Shown in pieces: positions 1-9,366 of a DNA stretch of 64,000 nt. The position numbers and the translations under genes are program-made. Location of the stretch: NCBI GenBank assembly GCA_902506565.1, contig LR732703.1, positions 3,640,256 to 3,704,255 of the forward strand, written 5' to 3'. The DNA comes from Burkholderiales bacterium 8X (GTDB lineage: Bacteria > Pseudomonadota > Gammaproteobacteria > Burkholderiales > Burkholderiaceae_C). How positions within the stretch are numbered: position 1 is the stretch's first letter; every line of letters begins with the position of its first letter. The notes beneath the pieces were generated by a model that did not search any database, had not been told where the DNA came from, and saw nothing but the letters and a program-made list of their open reading frames with translations.

Positions 1-698
1 CGCTCGACATGCACGGTGGCGGTGGTGTAGAGCTGCGAAACGGTCGAGGGCGCCAGGTGCTTGTCCTCCAGCAGATCGCCTTCGTAGAAGTTCTCGAAGG
101 TGGCGATCACCCGGTGCGCCGCCTGCGCCATCGCCATGACCTCGAAGGCCTTGCCGACCCAGACGTTGCCGTGGCGATCGCCGTAGAGGCCGTGGAACAG
201 CACCACGTCGGGCCGGAGCGCGGGCAGCATGACGATCGGGTCGCCGCCTTCTGCGTAGGGGTTCGGTATGACCTGCCATTCGGGTCGGTACCTGAGGATG
301 TCCGAGCCGATCAGCCCGCGCATCGGCATGAAAGGCAGTCCCTTCTGCGCCGCCGCAATCGACGAATGGAAGGCCGGGCAGGTGGTGTCTCGCACCTCCA
401 TGCGGCCGGACGATGCCCATGCACGGAACCGCGGCGCCAGGCCGAAGTCGCCCAGGATCACGCCGGGCATTTCGAGGTAGCTCACGCAGCCCGCGCCGAT
501 CAGCAGGTCTGCGACGTAGCCGCTGGGCGGCCCGCCGATCAGCCGCAGGTTGCGCGCGCCTTTTCGCACGAGGGCGCGTGCGGCTTCGGCAGGTGCGCCG
601 CCGTAATCGGCGGGTACCACGAGCGTGTCGCCATCCCGCACGTATTCGACGAGTTCGGAAACGTCCTTCAGCACGACGGGTGGGATTCTGTTTTCCAT
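1..698 (-). CDS. CoA-transferase subunit A, glutaconate CoA-transferase type (3' end outside window)
   Basis: The first 232 codons of a minus-strand gene that runs off the left edge; the start ATG is at 698. The product begins MENRIPPVVL and continues with the alternating glycine-rich strands of a family I CoA-transferase A subunit (GDTLVVPADYGG, then LRLIGGPPSGY, GVILGDFGLAPRF). Such enzymes move CoA between carboxylic acids as A/B heteromers; the B subunit, which carries the catalytic glutamate, would lie beyond the window. The gene starts 4 bp after the acyl-CoA ligase stop, so both are one operon with the Bug receptor upstream. The exact substrate cannot be read from sequence. Confidence 0.8.
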   Translation of the reverse strand, partial: MENRIPPVVLKDVSELVEYVRDGDTLVVPADYGGAPAEAARALVRKGARNLRLIGGPPSGYVADLLIGAGCVSYLEMPGVILGDFGLAPRFRAWASSGRMEVRDTTCPAFHSSIAAAQKGLPFMPMRGLIGSDILRYRPEWQVIPNPYAEGGDPIVMLPALRPDVVLFHGLYGDRHGNVWVGKAFEVMAMAQAAHRVIATFENFYEGDLLEDKHLAPSTVSQLYTTATVHVE

Positions 699-702
699 GA
701 TG

Positions 703-2103
703 TCAGCCCTCGGTGGTTTGCGCCGGCAACACGTGGACCAGCTTTGTCTTCAGATTGGAGGTGGCGAGCGAGCCCGCCGCGACGATGCTTGCCTTCAGGC
801 GAATCTTCAGCATCAGGTGTACCTTGGCCTCGATCTTCTCGGCCAGCGGGGCCCACGACGACTCGGGCAGCGTGGCAGCCGCCTCGATCCTCATCCGGAC
901 GGGCGGCGTGACACTGGGCAGCGGCTTGTCGAGCACGATCTGCATCTGACCCGACACATCGGGCGAAAAAGTCTCCACCACTTCCTTGATCGCCGTCGGG
1001 TAGACCTTCACCCCTGCGATGTTCATCAGGTCGTCGGCGCGGCCCACGAAATGAAAGCGCGAACCGAAGCGGCCGCAGTGCGGGCATTCGCCCACGTTGA
1101 GCTTCAGGATGTCGCCTGTGGCGTACCGCATCGCCGGCGCAGCTTCGTATTCGAGGCCGGTGTGGATCGCCTCACCGACCTGCCCGTCGACCAGCGGCAG
1201 CGGTTTGCGCGTGTCGGGGTCGACGAGGTCGTAGCGGAAGCAGTAGTCCTCGGCCATGTAGTGCAGTCCCTGGTGATCCGGTCCGCCGCACTCGACCGTC
1301 GCGTTGGTCCACGCGCCGGAGCTGGAGTCGAACACCTTGGCGCCCGAGCCCTCCTGCAGCCTCTTGCGGTAGGCCGGAATGGCCATGCCGGGTTCGCCGC
1401 CAACCAGGATCACCTCGATGCCCATCTCCTTCAGCGGGCGGCCGAGCTGTTCGGGCGCACGATTGATGAGATGGGACACCATCGACGGCGTCGCGAAGAG
1501 AACGCGCGGGCGGCAGGCTTCGATGTATTGCAGCGCCTTCGTGACGCCGGCCTCCGCGCCCAACGGAATCGGCCGCGCGCCGTAGGCCTCGGCCGCCTGC
1601 ACCATGGTCGTGCCCGCCACCCAGATCGACAGGCCGAACAGCTGCAGGATCGAATCCCCGCGCCGCAGGCCGATCATCTCGAACACACGCCCGATGGTGA
1701 GATACGTCAGCTCCAGATCCTTTCGGGTGAAAAGGTAGAAGGTCGGCATGCCGGTCGTGCCGGAGGTGCCCGCCACGTGGATCACGTCCTCGATCGGCGC
1801 GCACAGGTGCATGCCGAACGGATGCCCGTACTTTTCGAGCGACTGCTGCTGCGACTCGCGATGAAGCGCCTTCGTGAGGAAGGCCGGCAACGCACGAAAG
1901 TCTTCGATCGTGCGGATATCGCGCGGGTCGGATATCCCGGCGGCGCGCATCCTGGCGTTGTAGTACTCGTTCTTGAAGCAGTACGCCAGTTGCGGGCCCA
2001 ACTTGCGCATGCGCAGCTCGTTCAACGCGGCCATGTAGGCCACGGGATCCTTGTCGGCGATGGCGGCCGTGTAGTCCGGGCCGAAGGGGGAATTCATCAG
2101 CAT
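703..2103 (-). CDS. phenylacetate-CoA ligase family (PaaK-like) acyl-CoA ligase
   Basis: 466 residues, slightly longer than typical PaaK. It would activate an aromatic or related carboxylic acid to its CoA thioester through an acyl-adenylate. Visible signatures are the AMP-binding loop TSGTTGMPT near residue 114, a YATGD motif in the second half, and a CPHCGRFGSRF segment followed by GRADDLMNIAGVKVYP, the PaaK-type hinge and C-terminal domain. It follows the Bug receptor gene by 19 bp and precedes a CoA-transferase subunit by 4 bp. Uptake, activation and CoA transfer are thus encoded together. The acid handled is unknown. Confidence 0.85.
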   Translation of the reverse strand: MLMNSPFGPDYTAAIADKDPVAYMAALNELRMRKLGPQLAYCFKNEYYNARMRAAGISDPRDIRTIEDFRALPAFLTKALHRESQQQSLEKYGHPFGMHLCAPIEDVIHVAGTSGTTGMPTFYLFTRKDLELTYLTIGRVFEMIGLRRGDSILQLFGLSIWVAGTTMVQAAEAYGARPIPLGAEAGVTKALQYIEACRPRVLFATPSMVSHLINRAPEQLGRPLKEMGIEVILVGGEPGMAIPAYRKRLQEGSGAKVFDSSSGAWTNATVECGGPDHQGLHYMAEDYCFRYDLVDPDTRKPLPLVDGQVGEAIHTGLEYEAAPAMRYATGDILKLNVGECPHCGRFGSRFHFVGRADDLMNIAGVKVYPTAIKEVVETFSPDVSGQMQIVLDKPLPSVTPPVRMRIEAAATLPESSWAPLAEKIEAKVHLMLKIRLKASIVAAGSLATSNLKTKLVHVLPAQTTEG

Positions 2104-2122
2104 CTGCAGGTCTCGTGGAAGG

Positions 2123-3091
2123 TTAGTTGATCGCGGTGAGGTTGGTGGCCTTGATGGTGGCGCCGTAGCGCGTCAGGTCCTCGCGTATCTGGTCGGCGAA
2201 GTCCTGTGGCGTGCCTGCCATCGGAAAGCCGCCGAGCGACTCGATGCGTTTTTTAACGTCGGGCATGGCGAGGATCCGGACAATCTCGGCGTTGAATTTG
2301 ACGACGATGTCCTCCGGCACGGCCGCGGGAGCCACCAGTCCGTACCAGGTGCCGAACTCGAAATCCTTGCCGGTGGCCTCCAGCGCGGTGGGTACGTCCG
2401 GAGCGAGCGGATGACGCTGCTTGGCGGTAATGGCCAGCGCGCGGAGTCGGCCGGCTTCGACCAGGGGCTTGCCGATCAGAACCGTATCGAGGGCGTACTG
2501 AACCTCGCCGCCGGCGACCGCCGCGACTGCGGGGGCGCTGCCTTTATAGGGGATGTGCTTGGCCTCGATGCCCATCACCTTCTTGAACGACTCGCCAGCG
2601 ATGAACGAAATGCTGCTCGACCCCGCGTAGTTCATCTTGCCGGGCTCGCGCTGCGCCAGCTTGATGAATTCGGGCAGCGTCTTGGCCGGCACGTCGTTGT
2701 TCACCAGCACGAAGATCGGCGAGCTGGCGATCATCGCCACGGGCCTCAGGTCCTTGATGTCGTAGTTGGCCTTGGGATAGAGGAACTTGTTGATGGCCAA
2801 GGTCGGCGTCACGATGCCGAACGTGTAGCCGTCCGGAGCCGCCTTGGCGACGAATTCCGATCCGATCTGCGTGTCCGCGCCCGGCTTGTTGTCGATGACG
2901 ACGGCCTGGCCCCAAGCCTCGCCGAGCTTCTGGCCGACCAGCCGTGCCATCACGTCCGCGCCGCCGCCCGGCGGGTAGGGGACGACGATACGGATCGGCT
3001 TGTCCGGATAACCGGCCTGCGCGCCCACAGCCGCCATGCCCAGCAGGGATGCAGCGAGCCATGCCGCCAGTGTCTTCAGATCGATGTGCAT
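2123..3091 (-). CDS. Bug-family (tripartite tricarboxylate transporter type) periplasmic solute receptor
   Basis: 322 residues from ATG 3091; an AGGAGA ribosome site sits about 7 bp upstream, favouring this over the start 24 bp further out. An N-terminal signal peptide (hydrophobic AAWLAASLLGMAAVGAQA) precedes YPDKPIRIVVPYPPGGGADVM, the hallmark beginning of Bug receptors; GADTQIGSEFVAKAAPDGYT and HIPYKGSAPAV are also family motifs. It should bind a carboxylated solute in the periplasm. No tctA/tctB permease genes are nearby. It heads the operon with the ligase and CoA-transferase, and its promoter region holds two IclR-type palindromes. Confidence 0.92.
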   Translation of the reverse strand: MHIDLKTLAAWLAASLLGMAAVGAQAGYPDKPIRIVVPYPPGGGADVMARLVGQKLGEAWGQAVVIDNKPGADTQIGSEFVAKAAPDGYTFGIVTPTLAINKFLYPKANYDIKDLRPVAMIASSPIFVLVNNDVPAKTLPEFIKLAQREPGKMNYAGSSSISFIAGESFKKVMGIEAKHIPYKGSAPAVAAVAGGEVQYALDTVLIGKPLVEAGRLRALAITAKQRHPLAPDVPTALEATGKDFEFGTWYGLVAPAAVPEDIVVKFNAEIVRILAMPDVKKRIESLGGFPMAGTPQDFADQIREDLTRYGATIKATNLTAIN

Positions 3092-3109
3092 GCGAGGTCT
3101 CCTGTAAAA

Positions 3110-3144
3110 TTCCAAATATCAGAAAGCTGTTCCTAATTCTGGAA
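3110..3144. promoter_or_regulatory. two probable IclR operator half-palindromic sites between divergent Bug and iclR genes
   Basis: TTCCTAATTCTGGAA (3130-3144) is a TTCC-N7-GGAA inverted repeat. TTCCAAATATCAGAA (3110-3124) matches the same pattern with one arm degraded and starts exactly 20 bp away, two helical turns. The best copy of the motif recurs at 4077-4091 before the second Bug gene. The sites lie between the minus-strand operon and the iclR start at 3218, so one bound regulator could control both. The motif is seen; the assignment to the adjacent IclR protein is inference. Confidence 0.55.
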
Positions 3145-3217
3145 GAATTTGGCTACTGCAGGCTTCGGTTGTCAAGTTGCCAAGCTGCCCAGACATGCAC
3201 CAAAAGAAAGGACCGTC

Positions 3218-3982
3218 GTGGAAAAGACAGTCATCAAGGCCCTCAACACGCTCGAATTCCTCGCTGCCAGCGCCGAGCCGCTCGGCGTGACCGCACTGAG
3301 CGAGGCGCTTGGCCTCGGCAAGAGCAACGTGCATCGCATGCTCACGACGCTGGTCGCTGCGGGCTACGTGCGCTCGCTGGGAGCGGGCCGCTACGAGGCG
3401 ACGCTGCGGATGTGGGAGTACGGGACTCACGTGCTCATGCGCAACGACGTGAAGCGTGTGGCCGGACCTTTGCTGCAAAAGCTGGTGAAGGCCACCGGAG
3501 AGACGGCGCACCTTTCGGTACTCGACGGACGCGAGGTGGTCTATGTCGACAAGATCGATGGCGATCACCCGGTGCGCGCCTACTCGCGCATCGGTGCCCG
3601 CGCACCGGCGCACGCCGTGGCAACGGGCAAGGCCTTGCTCGCTGGGCAGTCGGACGAATTCATCCGGAGCTATGCGGCCGACCTCGATCCCGAAGGATTC
3701 ACCGGCAGGACCGTGACCACGCCGGCGCTGCTCATCAAGGCCATGGAGGAGATCCGTGACAAGGGCGTGGCCTTCAACACGGGCGAATGGCGCGAGGGCG
3801 TGTGCGGCATCGCATCGCCCATCCGCGACAGCACCGGCAAGGTGGTCGCCGCCATCGGCATCTCGGGACCGGCCGACCGGCTCAAGCCAGCGGCCCTGCG
3901 CAAGTATTCGCCGGCCGTCGTCGATGCGGCATCGCAGGTATCGAGAGCACTGGGCTTCTTGCAGAACCCGGCATTGCGCTGA
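3218..3982 (+). CDS. IclR-family transcriptional regulator
   Basis: 254 residues using GTG 3218, preceded by a GAAAGGA ribosome site; the frame stays open upstream to TTG 3149, but that part is not family-like. Residues 1-65 form the winged helix-turn-helix (VIKALNTLEFLAA, then LSEALGLGKSNVHRMLTTLVAAGYV). The rest is the IclR effector domain, with AHLSVLDGREVVYVDKIDG, AHAVATGKALLA and the late GVCGIASPIRD segment. It sits between two Bug receptor genes that share an operator-like palindrome. It most likely senses the transported acid or its CoA ester and controls the ligase/CoA-transferase operon. Confidence 0.92.
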   Translation: MEKTVIKALNTLEFLAASAEPLGVTALSEALGLGKSNVHRMLTTLVAAGYVRSLGAGRYEATLRMWEYGTHVLMRNDVKRVAGPLLQKLVKATGETAHLSVLDGREVVYVDKIDGDHPVRAYSRIGARAPAHAVATGKALLAGQSDEFIRSYAADLDPEGFTGRTVTTPALLIKAMEEIRDKGVAFNTGEWREGVCGIASPIRDSTGKVVAAIGISGPADRLKPAALRKYSPAVVDAASQVSRALGFLQNPALR

Positions 3983-4075
3983 TTGCGCCAGGGCAGATTA
4001 AGCCGGCCGAACGGCGCGCTCGTGATTGACAGCGTTTGTGCCGGTCTCTAGAGTTGTTCTGAAAGTTGATGTCGC

Positions 4076-4092
4076 TTTCCAAATATTGGAAA
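4076..4092. promoter_or_regulatory. probable IclR operator upstream of second Bug gene
   Basis: TTTCCAAATATTGGAAA is an inverted repeat with 7-bp arms and a 3-bp centre, 29 bp before the ATG at 4122. Its core matches the sites at 3110 and 3130 on the other side of the regulator gene. The position suggests control of the second receptor by the same protein. Confidence 0.6.
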
Positions 4093-4121
4093 AACTTTCA
4101 TTGATCACAACGGAGACGAAC

Positions 4122-5093
4122 ATGAAGACACCGATCCGACGCATCCTCGCGTCCCTTTTGCTCGGCGCCGCGGCAGCGGCGTGCGCCACCGCCGCGAATG
4201 CCGACTATCCCGACAAGCCGATCCGGCTGGTCGTGCCCTTTCCTCCCGGGGGTGGCGTCGACGTGCTCGCGCGCATGCTCGGCGACAAGCTCTCGACCAT
4301 GTGGGGGCAACCGGTCGTCATCGAAAATCGTCCAGGTGCCGATACGCAGATCGGCACCGCGGCCGTCGCGCAGGCTGCACCCGACGGCTACACGATCGGC
4401 CTGCTGACTTCCGCCTTCACAATCAACAAGGCGCTCTACCCTGACCTGTCGTACGACGCCGCCCGCGACTTCACGCCGATCACGGGCATCGCCCAGTCGC
4501 CGTTCTATCTGGTCGCGTCGCCAAGCCTCGGCGCCAAGGACCTGCCCTCGCTCATCGCAATGGCAAAAAGCAGTCCGGGCAAGCTCAACTATTCGTCCTC
4601 CGGCAGCGACGGCTTTCTGGCCGGCGAGCTCATGAAGAAGGGTGCGGGCCTCGACGTGGTCCACGTGCGCTACAAGGGCACGCCACCCTCCGTGATGGCG
4701 GTGATGTCCGGCGAGGTGTCCTATTCGTTCTTCACCCTGCTCGGCATCAAGTCGCATGTCGATGCGGGCAAGTTGAGCGTGCTGGGCGTCTCGACGGCTG
4801 CGCGTTCCAAGGACATGCCCGACGTACCGCCGTTGGCCGAAGGCGGCGTGCCGGGTTATGACATGGCCGTCTGGTTCGGCGTGCTCGGCCCGCGAGGCAT
4901 GCCTCCGGCGGTTACCGCCAAGCTGAACGGTGCCTTGCAGGCGATCCTGGCCATGCCCGACGTGCGCCAGAAGGTCGAGAGCCTCGGCGCCGCACCGATG
5001 AAACAGTCGCCGGCGCAGTTCGGCAGCTTCCTGAAGGGCGAGACCGAGAAGTTCGGACAGGTCGTGAGAGAGAACCATCTGAAGCCCGAATGA
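4122..5093 (+). CDS. Bug-family periplasmic solute receptor
   Basis: 323 residues from ATG 4122, with GGAG 7 bp upstream. A signal peptide (ILASLLLGAAAAACATAANA) is followed by DYPDKPIRLVVPFPPGGGVDVL, then GADTQIGTAAVAQAAPDGYT and HVRYKGTPPSVMAV, all standard Bug features. It resembles the receptor at 2123-3091 closely in these motifs and may be a paralogue for a related acid. It lies 139 bp after iclR and has its own operator-like palindrome, so it is probably a separate, co-regulated unit. No permease genes accompany it. Confidence 0.92.
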   Translation: MKTPIRRILASLLLGAAAAACATAANADYPDKPIRLVVPFPPGGGVDVLARMLGDKLSTMWGQPVVIENRPGADTQIGTAAVAQAAPDGYTIGLLTSAFTINKALYPDLSYDAARDFTPITGIAQSPFYLVASPSLGAKDLPSLIAMAKSSPGKLNYSSSGSDGFLAGELMKKGAGLDVVHVRYKGTPPSVMAVMSGEVSYSFFTLLGIKSHVDAGKLSVLGVSTAARSKDMPDVPPLAEGGVPGYDMAVWFGVLGPRGMPPAVTAKLNGALQAILAMPDVRQKVESLGAAPMKQSPAQFGSFLKGETEKFGQVVRENHLKPE

Positions 5094-5253
5094 TGTCTTC
5101 CCGCTTCATGCGCAGCGCTCGGCGTTCGCAGCACGAAGCTTGCACCGACAGTGTTGGCAATGGCGGCAAGGCTCGTGCTGTTCAGCCCGCCGATCTCCTA
5201 CAGCGGGATGGACGGCCGGGTGCTAGCTTGACCCATCACCCAGGAGCAAGCAC

Positions 5254-5457
5254 ATGACCGACAAACCCGACCCGACCCCGGCCGATCGCCAGACCGCCGC
5301 GCAAAAAGCCATGAAGCAGTTCGCCAAGACCGATGCAGAGATCGAGCAGGCCGACGCGCCCGTCGGACCGAACGACGGGCCTTCGTCCACCACCGGCAAC
5401 GAAGCCGGGGCACCGGGCACCGGCAGCAACCGAGGCACCGGCAAGCCCGGCCGTTAG
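5254..5457 (+). CDS. small hydrophilic protein of unknown function
   Basis: 67 residues, beginning MTDKPDPTPADRQTAAQKAM and ending in a Gly/Pro/Thr/Asn-rich tail (GTGSNRGTGKPGR). A good ribosome site (CAGGAGCA) lies 8 bp before the ATG, which supports a real gene despite its size. The first half could form one amphipathic helix; the second half looks disordered. There is no signal peptide or membrane segment. It converges with ruvB, whose stop lies 12 bp away. The function is not recognised. Confidence 0.6.
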   Translation: MTDKPDPTPADRQTAAQKAMKQFAKTDAEIEQADAPVGPNDGPSSTTGNEAGAPGTGSNRGTGKPGR

Positions 5458-5469
5458 TTCGAGAACTTC

Positions 5470-6534
5470 TCAGGGGGCGGCGAACATGTCGCCATCGCGC
5501 TGCGGTGGCGCGACGCCCAGATGCCGGTACGCCGCCAAGGTCGCGATCCGGCCGCGCGGCGTGCGCTGCAGGTAACCCTGCTGAATCAGGTACGGCTCGA
5601 TCACGTCCTCGATCGTGCCGGACTCCTCGCCGATGCTGGCTGCGATGTTGTCGAGCCCGACCGGCCCGCCATCGAAGCGGTGGATGACCGCCTCGAGCAG
5701 CTTGCGGTCCATCAGGTCGAAGCCTTGCGGATCGACGTCGAGCATCGCCAGCGCGCGATTGGCGATGTCCTCGCTGATGCGGCCGTTGCCCTTGACCTGC
5801 GCATAGTCGCGCACCCGCCGAAGCAGGCGGTTGGCAATGCGAGGCGTGCCGCGCGAACGCTTGGCGATCTCGAGGCCGCCTTCCGCATCCATCGGGACGT
5901 TGAGCAACCCGGCGCTTCGGTGGACGATGCGCGCCAGTTCTTCCGCGGTGTAGAACTCCAGCCGCGCCACGATGCCGAAGCGGTCGCGCAGCGGATTGGT
6001 CAGCATGCCGGCGCGGGTGGTTGCGCCCACCAGCGTGAAGGGCTGGAGGTCGAGCTTGATGCTGCGGGCGGCCGGGCCTTCGCCGATCATGATGTCGATC
6101 TGGTAGTCCTCCAGCGCGGGGTAAAGGATTTCCTCGACCACCGGGCTCAAGCGATGGATCTCGTCGATGAAGAGGACGTCGTTGCGCTCCAGGTTGGTGA
6201 GGAGCGCAGCCAGGTCCTTCGGCTTCTCGAGCACCGGGCCGGAGGTCTGTCGCAGGTTGACGCCGAGTTCCGCCGCGATGATGTGCGAGAGCGTCGTCTT
6301 GCCGAGGCCCGGCGGCCCAAAGAGCAGCACATGATCGAGTGCCTCGGCACGATGCCGCGCCGCGCCGATGAAGATCTCCAGTTGCTCCCGAACCTTGGCC
6401 TGGCCGACGTATTCATCGAGCAGCTTGGGCCGGAGGGCACGCTCGATGGCTTCTTCGTTGGGCGAGGCGGGCGCCGCGGAGACCACCCGCTGCGGCGCGG
6501 GCGAGGGAGCGAAGTCGTCGGTCTGGATGGTCAT
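5470..6534 (-). CDS. ruvB: Holliday junction branch-migration ATPase RuvB
   Basis: 354 residues, normal for RuvB. The hexameric AAA+ motor drives branch migration of Holliday junctions together with RuvA. Visible are the Walker [10 protein letters not shown], Walker B DEIHRL, the sensor-1 region [21 protein letters not shown], and the C-terminal winged helix ending [17 protein letters not shown]. The N-terminal lead [19 protein letters not shown] is the usual RuvB start. It lies 49 bp downstream of ruvA in the same direction. No ruvC is seen next to them. Confidence 0.98.
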   Translation of the reverse strand: MTIQTDDFAPSPAPQRVVSAAPASPNEEAIERALRPKLLDEYVGQAKVREQLEIFIGAARHRAEALDHVLLFGPPGLGKTTLSHIIAAELGVNLRQTSGPVLEKPKDLAALLTNLERNDVLFIDEIHRLSPVVEEILYPALEDYQIDIMIGEGPAARSIKLDLQPFTLVGATTRAGMLTNPLRDRFGIVARLEFYTAEELARIVHRSAGLLNVPMDAEGGLEIAKRSRGTPRIANRLLRRVRDYAQVKGNGRISEDIANRALAMLDVDPQGFDLMDRKLLEAVIHRFDGGPVGLDNIAASIGEESGTIEDVIEPYLIQQGYLQRTPRGRIATLAAYRHLGVAPPQRDGDMFAAP

Positions 6535-6583
6535 GGAAGAAAAGCGAAGCCGTGGCTGCGGCGCGGGATGAGTTTAGGGCCAG

Positions 6584-7156
6584 CTACTTGGCCAACGCGC
6601 GCAGCGCCAGCTTGATGCCTTCGCTGACGGCGACATCCTTCGGCAGCACCTTGAGCGATGCGCTCGCCTCCTTGTCGCTATAGCCGAGCGCGACCAGCGC
6701 CTGCAGGATGTCGGCTTGCGAATCACTGACCGCATGCACCGTCGCGCCGATGTCCGCGCCGAGCTTGCCCTTGAGTTCGAGCAGCAGGCGCTCGGCGGTC
6801 TTCGGGCCGATGCCCGGGATCTTCTTGAGCCGCCCGGCCTCCTGCAGCGTGATCGCCTGGGACAACTCGCCGACGCTCATGCCGCTCAAAACACCGAGTG
6901 CGGTGCGGGGACCGACGCCCGAGATCTTGATCAGCAGGCGGAACGCGGCGCGTTCGGCGGCGGTGCCGAATCCGTAGAGGATCTGCGCATCCTCCCGCAC
7001 CACGAAATGCGTCAGCAGGGAAATGCGTTCGCCCGCCTGAGGCAGGTTGTAGAAGGTGCTCATCGGCACGTCGACCTCGTAGCCGACGCCATTGCAATCC
7101 ACCACGAGCTGCGGTGGATTTCGCTCGGCGAGGATGCCGGTGAGTTTGCCTATCAT
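6584..7156 (-). CDS. ruvA: Holliday junction-binding protein RuvA
   Basis: 190 residues, a little under the usual 200 or so. It begins [31 protein letters not shown], the OB-fold domain I. Paired helix-hairpin-helix motifs follow ([18 protein letters not shown] and [19 protein letters not shown]). The C-terminal three-helix domain III ([18 protein letters not shown]) contacts RuvB. It binds the four-way junction as a tetramer. It is first of the ruvA-ruvB pair and is divergent from ybeZ, with only 33 bp between the two starts. Confidence 0.97.
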   Translation of the reverse strand: MIGKLTGILAERNPPQLVVDCNGVGYEVDVPMSTFYNLPQAGERISLLTHFVVREDAQILYGFGTAAERAAFRLLIKISGVGPRTALGVLSGMSVGELSQAITLQEAGRLKKIPGIGPKTAERLLLELKGKLGADIGATVHAVSDSQADILQALVALGYSDKEASASLKVLPKDVAVSEGIKLALRALAK

Positions 7157-7189
7157 GGGTGTCTTCTTGCTCTAACGATTGGGATCCGC

Positions 7190-8137
7190 GTGATTCTGCG
7201 TCACACCTTCGCTCCGCCCGACAACAACCGCCTCGGCCATCTGTGCGGCCCGCTCGATGCGAACCTGCGCCGCATCGAGGAAGCCTTGGGCGTGAAGATC
7301 GCGCACCGCCACGAGCAGTTCAAGGTCGACGGGCCGAAGGCGAAGGCCACCCGCGCCATGGAGGTGCTGCAGGCCCTGTACGAACTGGCACGTCGACCGG
7401 TCGATGCCGCCATGGTCCAGCTGACCCTGGCCGGCGACGCATCCATGCCGGAAGACGCCGACGGCGCCCTCAACCTGGCGACCCGCCGCGCCGACCTGCG
7501 CGCCCGCACCCCGAACCAGAGCGTCTACCTGCACAACATCGCGACCCACGACATCACGCTCGGCATCGGTCCGGCCGGAACCGGCAAGACCTACCTCGCG
7601 GTGGCGTCGGCGGTCGACGCGCTCGAACGCAGCGCGGTGCAGCGGATCGTGCTGACCCGGCCGGCGGTCGAGGCCGGCGAGCGGCTCGGCTTCCTGCCGG
7701 GCGACCTGACGCAGAAGGTCGATCCGTACCTGCGGCCGCTCTACGACGCGCTGTACGACCTGATGGGCTTCGATCGGGTGCAGAAGGCCTTCGAGCGCAA
7801 TGCCCTCGAGATCGCGCCCTTGGCCTTCATGCGCGGGCGCACCTTGAACAACGCCTTCGTGATCCTCGACGAAGCCCAGAACACCACGCCCGAGCAGATG
7901 AAGATGTTCCTGACCCGCATCGGTTTCGGTGCGAAGGCGGTGGTGACCGGCGACGTCAGCCAGATCGACCTGCCCAAGGCGCAGCTGAGCGGCCTGGTCG
8001 ATGCCGAACGGGTGCTCAGGCGGGTGAACGGCATCGCCATCACGCACTTCACCAGCGCGGACGTGGTTCGGCATCCGCTGGTGGCGCGGATCATCGACGC
8101 CTACGACGGCGCCGGCAAGCGGGCGGCTCGAGCCTGA
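7190..8137 (+). CDS. ybeZ: PhoH-like ATPase YbeZ
   Basis: 315 residues from GTG 7190, giving the usual short lead [19 protein letters not shown]; the open frame extends much further upstream, but that part overlaps ruvA antisense and is not coding-like. The nucleotide-binding core shows [16 protein letters not shown] (Walker A), [17 protein letters not shown] and [22 protein letters not shown] (Walker B region). PhoH/YbeZ proteins work with the endoribonuclease YbeY in rRNA maturation. The ybeY start lies 1 bp after this stop, so the two are translationally linked. Confidence 0.93.
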   Translation: MILRHTFAPPDNNRLGHLCGPLDANLRRIEEALGVKIAHRHEQFKVDGPKAKATRAMEVLQALYELARRPVDAAMVQLTLAGDASMPEDADGALNLATRRADLRARTPNQSVYLHNIATHDITLGIGPAGTGKTYLAVASAVDALERSAVQRIVLTRPAVEAGERLGFLPGDLTQKVDPYLRPLYDALYDLMGFDRVQKAFERNALEIAPLAFMRGRTLNNAFVILDEAQNTTPEQMKMFLTRIGFGAKAVVTGDVSQIDLPKAQLSGLVDAERVLRRVNGIAITHFTSADVVRHPLVARIIDAYDGAGKRAARA

Positions 8138-8138
8138 G

Positions 8139-8591
8139 ATGGCGCTGCCCGGCTTGATGCTGTCGCTGCAGTTCGCGCGCTTCGACGAACTTCCGCAACA
8201 TCGCGCCGCCCTGCCCCGCCCACAGGTGATGCGCTGGCTCCGACATTCGTTGGATGCGGACGCCGAACTGACGGTCCGCATCGTCGGCGAAGAGGAAGGG
8301 CGCGAGCTCAACCGCGAGTACCGCGGCAAGGACTACGCGACCAACGTCCTCACCTTCGACTATGCGCAGGCGCCCGTCGTGATGGCGGACCTCGTCCTGT
8401 GCGCACCGGTCGTGGCACGCGAAGCCGCGGCGCAGAAGAAGACGTTGAGGGCGCACTACGCCCATCTGCTGGTGCACGGCTGCCTGCATGCGCAAGGCTG
8501 GGATCATGAGACCGGCGAGTCGGATGCCGCGGAGATGGAAGCGCGCGAAGTCCAGGTCTTGTCGAAACTCGGATTCGACAACCCGTACTGA
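8139..8591 (+). CDS. ybeY: rRNA maturation endoribonuclease YbeY
   Basis: 150 residues. The zinc-binding signature [11 protein letters not shown] (H-x3-H-x5-H) lies near residue 110, preceded by the family strand [15 protein letters not shown] near residue 63. YbeY takes part in 16S rRNA 3' maturation and ribosome quality control. It starts one base after the ybeZ stop, the usual order in proteobacteria. The next gene, dtd, converges on it after 46 bp that contain three short GCGCCTCTT-like repeats. Confidence 0.96.
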   Translation: MALPGLMLSLQFARFDELPQHRAALPRPQVMRWLRHSLDADAELTVRIVGEEEGRELNREYRGKDYATNVLTFDYAQAPVVMADLVLCAPVVAREAAAQKKTLRAHYAHLLVHGCLHAQGWDHETGESDAAEMEAREVQVLSKLGFDNPY

Positions 8592-8637
8592 ACTCGGGCT
8601 GCGCCTCTTGCGCCTCTTGCGCCTCAAGCGGCGAAGC

Positions 8638-9081
8638 TCAGGCGGACATCTGGATCGGGATCGTGACCGGACCTTGATTCACCAGATGGACCTGCATGTC
8701 GGCACCGAACACGCCGCTCTCGACCTTCGGATGCGCGGCCCGGGCGCGCTCCAGAAAATCATCGTAGAGGCGCCGCCCCTCGGCCGGTGGCGCGGCTTGG
8801 GTGAAGCTCGGTCGATTGCCGCCCCGCACATCGGCCGCCAGCGTGAACTGACTCACCACCAGCAAGCCCCCCGCCACGTCCTGCAGGCTTCGGTTCATCT
8901 TGCCGGCATCGTCCGAGAAGATGCGCAGCTTGAGGATCTTGTCGAGCATCCGCTGCGCAATCGCAGCATCGTCGCCGTGCTCTGCGCACAGCAGCAAGAG
9001 CAGGCCGAGGTCGATGGCGCCGACCACTTGCCCGTCGATCTCGACCCGTGCCTGGCTCACCCGTTGAAGCAGCGCTTTCAT
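8638..9081 (-). CDS. dtd: D-aminoacyl-tRNA deacylase
   Basis: 147 residues from ATG 9081 (MKALLQRVSQARVEIDGQVVG), the family's standard start and length; the open frame reaches 24 codons further but that lead is not conserved-looking. The catalytic-site motif SQFTLAADVRGGNRPSF and the C-terminal NQGPVTIPIQ, carrying the Gly-cisPro-type element, are both present. The enzyme hydrolyses D-amino acids (and glycine mischarged on tRNA-Ala) from tRNA. It is monocistronic and converges with ybeY. The 285 bp upstream, before the FecR gene, show no recognisable gene. Confidence 0.95.
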   Translation of the reverse strand: MKALLQRVSQARVEIDGQVVGAIDLGLLLLLCAEHGDDAAIAQRMLDKILKLRIFSDDAGKMNRSLQDVAGGLLVVSQFTLAADVRGGNRPSFTQAAPPAEGRRLYDDFLERARAAHPKVESGVFGADMQVHLVNQGPVTIPIQMSA

Positions 9082-9366
9082 CGGGGCAGGCTCCCGCGTG
9101 ATGGGCGGGACGCGCAGGTCCGTCCGCTCAGGGACTTCGGGCTGCGACGGCAAGGCATTCGATGGAGGATCATGTCGATGAAGCAGTAAAGAAGAGTCGG
9201 GCCGCTCGGTCCGTCGCCGTCGTGCAAAGGCCCCGCCAACGAGACGACGGCGCGCGCACCCACCGCAGGTGCCGAGCTCGCGTGCAGGGGGTCATCTGGA
9301 GGGCGCGACGACACAGCGCCTCGGCTACCATCCGGGGACAAACCGACAACACACTTGGGAGTGTCC

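Noticed and set aside
9..911. 300-residue open frame on the plus strand at the left edge
   Set aside because: It is the mirror of the CoA-transferase and ligase genes; its product is Arg/His-rich with no family pattern, while the minus strand reads as two clear enzymes.
3435..3623. Short minus-strand frame within iclR
   Set aside because: Inside a well-supported gene on the other strand; Arg/Pro-rich shadow.
8591..8637. Repeated GCGCCTCTT-like units after ybeY considered as a terminator or repeat element
   Set aside because: Only three imperfect copies and no stable stem with a T-run; too little to call.
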